Of a DNA stretch of 64,000 nt, positions 1 through 9,597 are shown one piece after another (within the stretch, counting starts at the first letter, position 1; every line of letters starts with the position of its first letter). The position numbers and the translations under genes are program-made. The stretch comes from Janthinobacterium lividum (GTDB lineage Bacteria; Pseudomonadota; Gammaproteobacteria; Burkholderiales; Burkholderiaceae_D): the NCBI RefSeq assembly GCF_034424625.1, contig NZ_CP139976.1, positions 6,258,532 through 6,322,531 on the forward strand, read 5' to 3'. The notes beneath the pieces were generated by a model. It did no database searches. It was not told where the DNA came from and saw nothing but the letters and a program-made list of their open reading frames with translations.

Positions 1-287
1 TTATCGGTCCGACTATCACGTACAGGCTCTTCCCATTTCGCTCGCCGCTACTTTGGGAATCTCGGTTGATTTCTTTTCCTGCAGCTACTTAGATGTTTCA
101 GTTCGCCGCGTTCGCCTTGCATACCTATGTATTCAGTATGCAATACCCTAAAAGGGTGGGTTGCCCCATTCGGAAATCTGCGGATCAAAGTGTGTTTGCT
201 CACTCCCCGCAGCTTATCGCAAGCTACTACGTCCTTCATCGCCTGTAATCGCCAAGGCATCCACCATGTGCACTTATTCGCTTGTCC
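1..287 (-). rRNA. 23S rRNA, 5' end only (rRNA operon 1)
   Basis: The reverse strand reads the conserved 23S start (GGACAAGCGAATAAGTGC and then the GGTGGATGCC box). It is the same as the 5' end of the complete copy at 24828-27699. The gene runs off the left edge of the window, so most of 23S and the 5S of this operon are not visible. The 5' boundary is placed by analogy with the E. coli 23S start and could be off by a few bases. Confidence 0.95.
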
Positions 288-442
288 CTATAACGTTAGC
301 CTCTAATCATTTGCATGACTAAAGAGCGCTACAGGGATAAGAAAGTACAACGTTGTTGCTTGTTTGTTGATACATACAATCATTACCCATCGATTTACCT
401 TTTACGGCAAACCGATCAATAAATAATCTTTACTTCTTCCAG

Positions 443-456
443 ATTGTTAAAGAACA
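443..456 (-). promoter_or_regulatory. boxA-like antitermination site in the 16S-23S spacer, operon 1
   Basis: The minus strand reads TGTTCTTTAACAAT, close to the E. coli rrn boxA (TGCTCTTTAACA), between tRNA-Ala and 23S. The same element occurs in the leader (2583-2596) and in both places of operon 2. In the rrn family boxA loads the NusB/S10 antitermination complex. Confidence 0.65.
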
Positions 457-530
457 TACAGCACTTGATCTCGAAAAGACCAAACCTAAATCCCGGCGTT
501 GAATTCAACACTGATTTACGTTTGAACTTT

Positions 531-606
531 TGGTGGAGGATGACGGGATCGAACCGACGACCCCCTGCTTGCAAAGCAGGTGCTCTCCCAGCTGAGCTAA
601 TCCCCC
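531..606 (-). tRNA. tRNA-Ala (anticodon TGC), operon 1
   Basis: A 76-nt cloverleaf on the minus strand starts GGGGGATTAGCTCAGCTGGG, carries TTTGCAA in the anticodon loop (anticodon TGC) and ends with an encoded CCA. It lies in the 16S-23S spacer downstream of tRNA-Ile, the usual Ile-Ala order in proteobacterial rRNA operons. Confidence 0.96.
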
Positions 607-630
607 TAGGGTATTTCCAGACTACACAAA

Positions 631-650
631 CTGGTAGGGCTGCTTGGACT
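631..650 (-). repeat. Partial duplicate of the tRNA-Ile 3' end in the spacer, operon 1
   Basis: This 20-nt block matches 19 of 20 bases of the 3' end of tRNA-Ile (677-696). It sits between tRNA-Ile and tRNA-Ala, has no accompanying 5' half, and cannot fold as a tRNA. The same remnant is present at 28041-28060 in operon 2. Confidence 0.7.
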
Positions 651-677
651 AGCGTCCACCTTACCCCCAGTTTTTTC

Positions 678-754
678 TGGTAGGGCTGGTTGGACTCGAA
701 CCAACGACCCCCGCGTTATCAACACGGTGCTCTAACCAGCTGAGCTACAGCCCC
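678..754 (-). tRNA. tRNA-Ile (anticodon GAT), operon 1
   Basis: A 77-nt cloverleaf on the minus strand begins GGGGCTGTAGCTCAGCTGG, has the anticodon loop TTGATAA (anticodon GAT) and ends with CCA. It is the first tRNA after 16S in the transcript. Confidence 0.96.
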
Positions 755-830
755 AAATGCTGTTCTTTATATTAACAGCCGATAAGTGTGAACATTTGAT
801 GCGTGAATCATTACTGATTCGTGCAAACTC

Positions 831-2365
<1,535 letters not shown>

Positions 2366-2415
2366 ATCTCTGTTTAATGTCATTTCTGACAGGTCGGACA
2401 GTATCACTACCATCC

Positions 2416-2440
2416 AAATCTTTTGCATTGCAAAAGATTT
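2416..2440 (-). promoter_or_regulatory. 16S leader hairpin, operon 1
   Basis: A 25-nt inverted repeat with arms AAATCTTTTGC / GCAAAAGATTT lies just upstream of 16S. Operon 2 has a hairpin of the same size at the same place with different stem bases but the same GCATTGC apex. This suggests a conserved pre-rRNA processing or folding element. Confidence 0.55.
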
Positions 2441-2582
2441 GCTCACTCAAAAAACTGACAGGCTACTTCCGAAGAAGTATCCTATTTCATTATTTCTTGT
2501 GAACATTTGATATTTTAAGTTTGACGCCAATCCGAAGATTGACGCTGCACTTACATCAAATGTCCACACTTATCGACTGTTA

Positions 2583-2596
2583 ATTGTTAAAGAACT
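2583..2596 (-). promoter_or_regulatory. boxA-like antitermination site in the rRNA leader, operon 1
   Basis: The minus strand reads GTTCTTTAACAAT, matching the boxA core, about 220 nt upstream of mature 16S. It is repeated in the 16S-23S spacer and in operon 2. Confidence 0.65.
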
Positions 2597-2659
2597 GTAT
2601 TCGGTACTACTTTCGCGCTATCGACAAAGCGTTGTGTTTGTCAGCTGCGAAGAAGGAAG

Positions 2660-2688
2660 AGTATGAAGCATTTCGCTACGTCCGTCAA
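2660..2688 (-). promoter_or_regulatory. Possible second rrn promoter (P2), operon 1
   Basis: Minus strand: TTGACG, 17-bp spacer, CATACT. The -35 is good and the -10 is weak. The element is conserved at 30073-30101 in operon 2. It lies downstream of the stronger P1. Confidence 0.4.
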
Positions 2689-2746
2689 CTCCTTCTTTTT
2701 TCTCACCGCACTCAGCATTTGCATGCGTCGTTCAGCGAGGGGGCGA

Positions 2747-2775
2747 ATTATAGCCGTGCCCTGCGCACCCCGCAA
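2747..2775 (-). promoter_or_regulatory. rRNA operon promoter P1, operon 1
   Basis: Minus strand: TTGCGG, 17-bp spacer, TATAAT, followed by the GC-rich discriminator TCGCCCCC typical of stringently controlled stable-RNA promoters. The -35 and -10 are identical in operon 2 although the spacer differs, which supports selection on these boxes. The rest of 2776-3000 holds no further gene that I can support. Confidence 0.75.
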
Positions 2776-3000
2776 GCGCTATTTTTGCGTCAGCTCAAAG
2801 GCAATAAGCCTGGCACCGCAATTGCTTATATGAACACATGCATCGACCACCGAGGGGAGCAACTCTGGGCCCGGCAGCAACACTGGGGATAGCCCGGTTC
2901 GCTTTGCTTTGCTCCCATCTGTGACAGGTGCTACATTATGGAACACTCTCGATATTCAAAAGAGCGCCGCAGTACAGGGCCCAACGGAGGCAACGAGATC

Positions 3001-4989
3001 ATGTATCAACCGTCAGCTACTTACCGTAGCGCACCGTTTTCGTCCATCGCGGACGCGAACATTTTGCCGGCAGGACAGGACAACGTCCCCGTCATCATCG
3101 AAACTTCCCATCAGCGTTCAGTCGCCTTTGGCCTGTCGCCCACAGCCACGCCCGACTTTACGCCGGCGGGCAAATCCGAGCTGTCCTTGCTGATCGAGCA
3201 AAACCGCCTGCTGCACACGCACGCGCTGCCCGCCATGGAAACCCTGTACCAGCAAATCGTCAATACCCACAATATGGTGATCTTGACGGATGCCAACGGC
3301 GTCATCGTGCATTCGCTGGGCGACGATGATTTCCTGGAGAAAGCCAACCGCGTCGCCCTGCAGCCGGGCGTGGCATGGTCGGAACAAAGCCGCGGTACGA
3401 ATGCCATCGGCACGGCCATCACGGAAAAAGTACCGACCTTGGTCCATGCGGACCAGCATTACCTGGCGGCCAATCATTTTCTCACTTGCTCCGCGGCACC
3501 GATCACCGACCACCGGGGCAATGTCATCGGCGTGCTGGACGTCTCGAGCGACCAGCGCAGTTTTCACAAGCATACGATGGCCCTCGTGCGCATGTCGGCG
3601 CTGATGATCGAAAATCAACTGTTTTCCGCCACCTTCGAAGATGCCATCACCGTGCATTTCCACGCGCGCCCCGAATTCATCGGCACCTTGATGGAAGGCA
3701 TCGCCTCGTTCACGCCCGGTGGACGATTTTTATCGGCTAACAAGAATGGCTTGTTCCAGCTGGGCCTCTCATTTGCCGCGCTGCAATCGCACACGTTCAG
3801 CTCCCTGTTCGGCTTGCCCGTTTCCGCCCTGTACGACCATTACCGCACGGCTGCCCCCGGTTTGCTGAACCTGTGCATGCATAGCGGCGTGCGCGTGTAT
3901 GGTCGCGCGCAGTTGCGCCTGTCCAATAGCGTCTTCCAGCACGGCTTTACTGCCAGCACCGACCATAGCGATATCAACGCCGTGCCGGCCCAGGTTCCCG
4001 CGTCCGCCAGCCATGCGGCCAACGCGGCACGGCGCCTGTCCGGCTTGCGCTACCTGCGCACGGGCGATCCGCAACTGGAACTGGTTATCGAAAAGGTCAA
4101 CAAGGTGCTGGGGCGCGACATCCCCATCCTCGTCATGGGCGAAACGGGCACCGGCAAGGAATTGCTGGCGCAAGCCATCCACAACGATTCGCCACGGGCC
4201 ATGGGACCGTTTATCGCCGTCAATTGCGCATCGATTCCGGAAACCCTGATCGAGTCCGAACTGTTCGGCTATGAAGACGGGGCATTTACGGGCGCGCGCA
4301 AGAAGGGTGCCATTGGCAAGATCTTGCAAGCCAATGGCGGCACCCTGTTCCTCGATGAAATCGGCGACATGCCGTTTGGCTTGCAGGCGCGGCTGTTGCG
4401 CGTGTTGCAGGAACGCATGGTCACGCCCTTGGGCAGCAGCAAGTCGATCACCGTCAACGTGGAACTGATTTGCGCCACGAATCATAACTTGCGCGAACGC
4501 ATGGCCAAGGGCCTGTTTCGCGAAGACTTGTATTACCGCCTGAATGGCCTGGTGGTCAAACTGCCGCCGCTGCGCGAGCGCACGGACCTGGACACGGTCG
4601 TGAAAAAAATCCTGGCAACGGAAGCGCCCGACATGCGCTACACGGTGGCGCCGGACATCCTGCGCATGTTTCACCAGCATAAATGGCCAGGCAACTTCCG
4701 CCAGCTGACCAATCTGTTGCGCACGGCCATCGTCATGGCGGGCGACGAACATGAAATCTGTTTGCGCCACATGCCCGATGATTTCCTCGACGATATTGAG
4801 ATGACGCAAGCGACTGCCGCCAGCGCCAGCACGGACCGCATGATCGCGGCCGGCGCCAACCTGGAAGAAATGGAGCAAAGCGTCATTCTCAAATCGCTCG
4901 ATGCCCACGGCGGCAACGTCTCGGCCACGGCGCGGGCCCTGGGCATATCGCGCAACACGATCTATCGCAAGGTGCCGCATCTGAAATAA
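3001..4989 (+). CDS. Sigma-54-dependent activator, AcoR/ExaE-like (GAF, AAA+, Fis HTH)
   Basis: A 662-residue enhancer-binding protein expected to activate the sigma-54 promoters of the PQQ cluster that follows. A GAF-type sensor spans about residues 80-210. The AAA+ domain has Walker A GETGTGKE (380-387), the sigma-54-contacting GAFTGA loop (427-432) and Walker B GGTLFLDE (446-453). A Fis-type helix-turn-helix lies at about 639-658 ([19 protein letters not shown]). This is the AcoR architecture, found next to acetoin and alcohol oxidation genes. I chose the ATG at 3001 because GGAGG lies 10 nt upstream; an in-frame ATG at 2938 would add 21 residues but has no clear ribosome site. The gene diverges from rRNA operon 1. 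Target promoters are inferred from -24/-12 boxes at 9374, 13437, 14717, 14769 and 18449. The inducing ligand is unknown. Confidence 0.88.
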   Translation: MYQPSATYRSAPFSSIADANILPAGQDNVPVIIETSHQRSVAFGLSPTATPDFTPAGKSELSLLIEQNRLLHTHALPAMETLYQQIVNTHNMVILTDANGVIVHSLGDDDFLEKANRVALQPGVAWSEQSRGTNAIGTAITEKVPTLVHADQHYLAANHFLTCSAAPITDHRGNVIGVLDVSSDQRSFHKHTMALVRMSALMIENQLFSATFEDAITVHFHARPEFIGTLMEGIASFTPGGRFLSANKNGLFQLGLSFAALQSHTFSSLFGLPVSALYDHYRTAAPGLLNLCMHSGVRVYGRAQLRLSNSVFQHGFTASTDHSDINAVPAQVPASASHAANAARRLSGLRYLRTGDPQLELVIEKVNKVLGRDIPILVMGETGTGKELLAQAIHNDSPRAMGPFIAVNCASIPETLIESELFGYEDGAFTGARKKGAIGKILQANGGTLFLDEIGDMPFGLQARLLRVLQERMVTPLGSSKSITVNVELICATNHNLRERMAKGLFREDLYYRLNGLVVKLPPLRERTDLDTVVKKILATEAPDMRYTVAPDILRMFHQHKWPGNFRQLTNLLRTAIVMAGDEHEICLRHMPDDFLDDIEMTQATAASASTDRMIAAGANLEEMEQSVILKSLDAHGGNVSATARALGISRNTIYRKVPHLK

Positions 4990-4990
4990 G

Positions 4991-6001
4991 CTAGAGTAGA
5001 CGGGAAAAGCCGGGCGACATCGCGCGCCGGCCCCGCTTGTCGATGGTCATCAGGTCGACGCCTTCCATTTGCGCGGCCATTGCATGCGCGCGCGCCGCGC
5101 CCGTCACCATGAACGTTGTCGACAAACCATCGGCCAGCAAGCCCGTGGGCGCCAGCACCGTCACGCTGGCCAGTTCGCCCGGCGAATCGCCGTTCGCAGG
5201 ATCGAAGATGTGGTGATGCACGAAGTCGGGCGTGAACGTGCATTCGTAATCGCCCGACGTGGCCACGCTGCGCCCCTCCACTTTCAAGGTGGCCGCGAGG
5301 ATTTCTGCATCGCGCGGATCCTGGATGCCCAAGGTCCACGGGCGGCGCAGGGACCGCTGTCCCCGCGCAACGAATTCGCCCGTATCGAGCAGCGCGTGCC
5401 GTATGCCGCGCGCCTGCACGACCGCCAGCGCCATGTCCGCCGCGTAGCCTTGCGCCAGGCCATTCAAGGTCAGCGCCATGCCTGGCTGGAGAAAACGCAC
5501 TTCCCGGCTATTCCATGCCAGTTGCCGCCAGCCTATCCGCGCCTGCGCTGCGCGCCGCAATGCTTCCGCAGGTAAGCCGGCCTGGTCTGCTGCCGCGCGA
5601 AACAGCTGCCATAAGGGTTGCACGGTGATATCAAAGGCCCCATCGCTCCATTGCGACAAGGCTTGCGCCTGCGCCAGCACGGCCAGCAGATGGGCGTCCG
5701 GCCGGGCCAGACGGCCGTCACGGTTCAGCTGAAAGACTTGGCTGGCGGGACTGTAAATGCTCATCAGGCGGTCGATATTCCTCGCTGCATGCAAGGCGTC
5801 CTCGATGGCCAGCTCGGCCTGGCGCTGATCGTGGTGCAACACGGTGACGGTAATCGTCGTGCCAAACGCCAGTGCGGCGCCTTGATAAGGCCGCACGCCG
5901 GACGCCGTGGCCGTGCCGCGCGCCATGCTGCCAGGAAAAGACAAGCCCGCCATGCCGGACACGCTGCCTATCGCTGCGGAAATAAACGTTCTACGCTGCA
6001 T
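4991..6001 (-). CDS. apbE: FAD:protein FMN transferase (ApbE family)
   Basis: A 336-residue ApbE-family enzyme, which moves FMN from FAD onto a Thr/Ser of exported flavoproteins. The N-terminus MQRRTFISAAIGS looks like a twin-arginine or lipoprotein-type export signal. The family motif around HHHIFDPANGDSP is present near residue 250. Its start overlaps the end of the NosR-like gene by 11 bp, so the two are translationally coupled. That protein carries a flavinylation motif (DGVSKAT) and is the obvious substrate. It is the last gene of the porin-nosR-apbE transcript and faces the regulator gene tail-to-tail with almost no gap. Confidence 0.9.
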   Translation of the reverse strand: MQRRTFISAAIGSVSGMAGLSFPGSMARGTATASGVRPYQGAALAFGTTITVTVLHHDQRQAELAIEDALHAARNIDRLMSIYSPASQVFQLNRDGRLARPDAHLLAVLAQAQALSQWSDGAFDITVQPLWQLFRAAADQAGLPAEALRRAAQARIGWRQLAWNSREVRFLQPGMALTLNGLAQGYAADMALAVVQARGIRHALLDTGEFVARGQRSLRRPWTLGIQDPRDAEILAATLKVEGRSVATSGDYECTFTPDFVHHHIFDPANGDSPGELASVTVLAPTGLLADGLSTTFMVTGAARAHAMAAQMEGVDLMTIDKRGRRAMSPGFSRLL

Positions 6002-8102
6002 TGCTGCTCTCCTCTGCCGTGACCCGGACTATGGGGATGGTGCGGGCACGCTTGATTTCCAGCATCAAGGGCGCGCATTTTTCATCGCTGGCATAAATCA
6101 CGACGCAATCCATGCACTGGAAACATTCGCCGTAATCAACTTTCCCGCTAGCCGCGATGGCGTGATGCTCGCAACGGTGGCGGCAAGTCTGGCACGGTGT
6201 GCCGCACTCCTTGCGACGGGGAATCCAGTTGAACAGGCGAAACCGCCCCAGCAGCGCCAGTGCCGCCCCAAACGGACACAGGTAGCGGCAAAAGAATTTA
6301 TAAGAAACACTACCAAGCAACAGCAAGCCTACGGCATACGCGACGAAGGGCCAGGCCCGCACGAAGTTCAGGGTGATGGCCGTTTTAAATGGTTCCAGCT
6401 CGACCAGTTTGTCCGTGATCTGGCTGGAAAACATGCTGCTGCCGAGAATGGCCACCAGCAGGCCATACTTGATCCATTTCAAGCGCCCATCCAGGCGCGG
6501 CTTGATTTTCCATTGCGGCAAGCGCAGCCACTGGCCCAGCTTGCCCGTGAATTCCTGCAGGGCGCCAAACGGACACAGCCAGCCGCAAAACGTGCCCCGC
6601 CCCCAGACCAGCAGGCTGAGCAGCACGAACGCCCACAGGATCACCGTCATCGGATCGAACAGGAAAAAGCCCAGGCTGCGCCCCGCCAGCAGCGCCTGGA
6701 TGACGCCCGTGATATTGACGATCGATAACTGCCCCTGCGCGTAATAGCCGATGAAGCCAATCGTAAACAACAGGAACAGGCGGCGAAACCACACAAATTG
6801 CCTGCCATCGCGCACCAGGCGTTTCTGCCAGGCCAATGCACCGGCCAGCAGCGCCAGCCCGGCGAGCAACAGCAGCAACTCAGTCTTGCGCCCTTTCCAC
6901 GTGCCGCGCCACGTGGCATCGTCGCCTTGCGGCGCCGTATAAAAATCAGCCGGCAGGCGGTAATTGACATCCACGTTGCGCGCGATGCGTTCCGGATACA
7001 CAATGCCCTTGCTGCGCGTGATCGGCATGGTAAAAGCCAGCGGGCTGGCCGCATCAAGCCCCGCCTGGCTGATGACGCGCAAGACGGTGACATTTTCCGT
7101 CGGCAACAGCGTCGTATCCGCCAATTGCAATTCCAGGTCCAGGTCGCGCATGTCGATGGGCAAGCCATCCTGTTTCAGCAATAGCCGGTCCGGGACCGTG
7201 CCGCGCACGAAATCGTCGCCCAGCACGCTGTAGCGCCCGCGCGACATGACGAGGATGGCGTGGTCGCCTTCGTCCAGCCGGTTGCGCAGCTTGTTCCAGC
7301 TGCGTTCCGTCAACAGATTGCGCCCCGCCGTGGGCACGGACACGTACGCCAGGTACAGGTCGATGAACAAGCCATCGGGCGCACGCGTCGCTTCCGCATC
7401 GAGTCCCGCGCCGGGACTGCCTGCAAACAAGGTTTCCACATCCTTATTGCTCAAGCGTACGTGCTGGATCAAGCCCCGCTCGAGCATCTGCTCCACGCTG
7501 AGTTTCTCGAATACCTCCATGCGGATGCGGGCGATCTGGTCCGGGTCACGGCCTTGCCCAAATCCCAGTTTTTTGCGCGACACTTTCAAGGCCGACGCCA
7601 GCACGCTTTGGTTGATGATGCGCACGGAAGCCGTGGCCTTCGACACGCCATCGATATCGGCATGCGTGGCATCCGTGGCGCGTTTCTTCTTGGCATCAAT
7701 AGCGATATTCTGCTTCAGCGACAAGCCCTGGTATTGCTTGACGAACTGAAACAGCGGCGCTTCGCCGAGGCCATCGAGAAACACGGGTTCATGCTGCGAC
7801 AGCACGGCGACGTCCAGGAAACCGCCTAGAGGATTGATGGCGATCAACAGATTGACGGGCACGCCGGAAAAGCCGGGAATCGGCGCCAGGTCCACGGATT
7901 CAAACACGTAGCCGATCAGCTCGGTGGCCGTGGCGTTTTGCCGGAACAATGGCCAGACGGGCAAGTCGGTCTCCTTGTCGCCCACGACGATGGGAACAGG
8001 AAAGCGCCTTGCCAGCTCGACCCTGGTGAGCACACCCGCCCACGCCTGTCCCAGGATAAACAGGAATAGCCAGCATGCTATGAACAACCGCATTGTCCTC
8101 AT
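5991..8102 (-). CDS. NosR/NirI-like membrane flavo-iron-sulfur protein
   Basis: A 703-residue protein with a signal peptide or first membrane segment (residues 5-22) and a periplasmic FMN-binding domain with the ApbE target motif DGVSKAT (151-157, Thr157 the likely FMN site). The C-terminal half has several membrane helices, two CxxxCP motifs (CGWLCPFGA and CRYLCPFGA), and cytoplasmic ferredoxin-type cysteine clusters at about 630-670 (CQTCRHRC and CFQCMDC). This is the NosR/NirI layout. In denitrifiers NosR supports nitrous oxide reductase, but no nosZ or other denitrification gene is present here. In this position, between a porin and apbE in a PQQ cluster, it probably moves electrons across the membrane for periplasmic alcohol oxidation; that role is inference. 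The start could be the ATG at 8102 or the one at 8093. Confidence 0.85.
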   Translation of the reverse strand: MRTMRLFIACWLFLFILGQAWAGVLTRVELARRFPVPIVVGDKETDLPVWPLFRQNATATELIGYVFESVDLAPIPGFSGVPVNLLIAINPLGGFLDVAVLSQHEPVFLDGLGEAPLFQFVKQYQGLSLKQNIAIDAKKKRATDATHADIDGVSKATASVRIINQSVLASALKVSRKKLGFGQGRDPDQIARIRMEVFEKLSVEQMLERGLIQHVRLSNKDVETLFAGSPGAGLDAEATRAPDGLFIDLYLAYVSVPTAGRNLLTERSWNKLRNRLDEGDHAILVMSRGRYSVLGDDFVRGTVPDRLLLKQDGLPIDMRDLDLELQLADTTLLPTENVTVLRVISQAGLDAASPLAFTMPITRSKGIVYPERIARNVDVNYRLPADFYTAPQGDDATWRGTWKGRKTELLLLLAGLALLAGALAWQKRLVRDGRQFVWFRRLFLLFTIGFIGYYAQGQLSIVNITGVIQALLAGRSLGFFLFDPMTVILWAFVLLSLLVWGRGTFCGWLCPFGALQEFTGKLGQWLRLPQWKIKPRLDGRLKWIKYGLLVAILGSSMFSSQITDKLVELEPFKTAITLNFVRAWPFVAYAVGLLLLGSVSYKFFCRYLCPFGAALALLGRFRLFNWIPRRKECGTPCQTCRHRCEHHAIAASGKVDYGECFQCMDCVVIYASDEKCAPLMLEIKRARTIPIVRVTAEESSNAA

Positions 8103-8149
8103 GCACTACGCTCCGTGCGGCGCCTTGTCGCAAGGGCCGTGTTCATTAA

Positions 8150-9310
8150 TTAGAAGAAAATAATGCCGCCCAGGGACACGCCATTCATCTTCGCTTCGCC
8201 ACCCGTAAAGCCTTTCGAGCGCGTCTGGCCCAGCTCGCCCACCAGGGTGATCGCACTGTTGAGCGAGTAATACGCACCCAGGGTCAGGTTGGCGTTCGAC
8301 TTCAAGCCGCCCGTGCCGGCCGTGTGGTCGTTGTTCCTGCTGATGCCGTAGGACAAGCCCAGTTTCAGTTTGTCCGTTGTCTTGTACGTGCCTTGCAGCA
8401 ACAAGTTCTTCGACTTGGTATCGCCCTGATCCGCATCGGAGAGAATGCCCAATCCCTTGCCGCCCTGGAAGTTGAGCAGCACGCCAGCCGGCCCCATCTG
8501 GTACGAGCCGCCCACTTCCACGCCGCGCATGGTCAGGTCATCGATACCCGGCGTTTTCGAGGTGAATTTTTGCGACTTCACGCCCAGCCAGGCTTTCACG
8601 CCTTCCTGCGCATACGTCAGCTGCGCCTGCACCTGCGGACTCGACTTCGAAGAATACGTCGAGCCTGCCACTATGGGCGTATCGGAGACGGGGCTGACCA
8701 GCGCCACGTCGACGCCAAAGCCGCCCGACTTCGGCGTGCTGTACATGATCTGGCCATAGTTGCCCAGATAGGTGTAGCCAGCGCCGATATGACCCAAGGT
8801 CACCCTGCCCCGCTGCGTCGCCTGCACGGGCGCGCCCGAGCCCAACAAGGTCATGTCGGAGAGGATCGCATTCGCGCCGAAGATGCCGTAGTCGCGGCCC
8901 AGCTTGAAGGTACCCATGTGTTCATTGCCAAACGTGAAGAAGGCCTGGCGCACATCGACCACGCTGTTCTGGCTGATGGCGCTGTCCGTGGCCGTCGAGT
9001 TGTAGATGCCGATCAAGGCTTTCACGTCGTACTCGCCCAGCCGCGAGCTTGCCGAGGTGATCAAGCCATTCGGCAGCAAGCCGTTGCCGATGGTGGTGCG
9101 GTCCTTTTCTCCGCCGCAACCGAGCGCCTGCCCGCCCAGCGCCAGCCCGCCCACCGCATCACCCGAACACGACACTTGCGTGTAATAGGCGTTGACGATG
9201 CCGCCCACCGACACGGTCCAGTCGCCAGCCTTGATATCGACGGCGTGTGCCTGTCCCACCGCTGCGATTGTCATGACACCCAGGCTCCCCAGCTTGCTCA
9301 ATGTGTTCAT
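8150..9310 (-). CDS. Outer-membrane porin
   Basis: A 386-residue beta-barrel protein of the Gram-negative porin type. The signal peptide is MNTLSKLGSLGVMTIAAVGQ followed by AHA, and the chain alternates short beta-type segments ending in an aromatic residue (GGIIFF). I chose the ATG at 9310 because AGGAG lies 5 nt upstream; the longer in-frame start at 9346 has no such site. A sigma-54 promoter (9374-9389) lies about 65 bp upstream, and the NosR-like and apbE genes follow. It probably lets the alcohol substrate or cofactor into the periplasm. The substrate cannot be told from sequence. Confidence 0.85.
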   Translation of the reverse strand: MNTLSKLGSLGVMTIAAVGQAHAVDIKAGDWTVSVGGIVNAYYTQVSCSGDAVGGLALGGQALGCGGEKDRTTIGNGLLPNGLITSASSRLGEYDVKALIGIYNSTATDSAISQNSVVDVRQAFFTFGNEHMGTFKLGRDYGIFGANAILSDMTLLGSGAPVQATQRGRVTLGHIGAGYTYLGNYGQIMYSTPKSGGFGVDVALVSPVSDTPIVAGSTYSSKSSPQVQAQLTYAQEGVKAWLGVKSQKFTSKTPGIDDLTMRGVEVGGSYQMGPAGVLLNFQGGKGLGILSDADQGDTKSKNLLLQGTYKTTDKLKLGLSYGISRNNDHTAGTGGLKSNANLTLGAYYSLNSAITLVGELGQTRSKGFTGGEAKMNGVSLGGIIFF

Positions 9311-9373
9311 TTGTTCTCCTCTTTCTTCTCTGTTTTTAGTGTGCACACCAATGATTGATGTACCTCAAGCTTT

Positions 9374-9390
9374 GGCAATAAGCGTGCCCA
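9374..9390 (-). promoter_or_regulatory. Sigma-54 promoter of porin-nosR-apbE
   Basis: Minus strand TGGGCACGCTTATTGCC: the invariant GG and GC are separated by exactly 10 nt (consensus TGGCACG-N4-TTGC). It is placed about 65 bp before the porin start. The -24 box has one extra G relative to consensus. Confidence 0.7.
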
Positions 9391-9506
9391 GCGCGGCTCA
9401 GAGGGAGAAAGAGAAAAGGCGTAGTTAACATGTGCAGCAGCGGATCAATCGCCACTGACAGTGTTCATTTTTTGACCGCAAGCAGGCGTATCGGGCATCC
9501 AGGTAA

Positions 9507-9590
9507 ACAAAAAACTGACGGCCTGGGCCGTCAGCAAAAAGAAAACATCCGGCGGACAGGGAGACACCCATCCGTGTGGCCCGGATGTTT
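9507..9590 (-). terminator. Terminator region after the PQQ alcohol dehydrogenase gene
   Basis: Two inverted repeats follow the stop codon on the minus strand. The first has arms AAACATCCGG and CCGGATGTTT (9543-9590). The second is a tight stem CTGACGGC / GCCGTCAG (9515-9534) followed by a run of T, a good intrinsic terminator. It separates the aldehyde/alcohol dehydrogenase transcript from the porin transcript. Confidence 0.7.
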
Positions 9591-9597
9591 CACCCCG

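Noticed and set aside
48..260. Small open frames inside the rRNA genes (for example here and at 27460-27672)
   Set aside because: They lie wholly in 23S or 16S rRNA and are coincidental.
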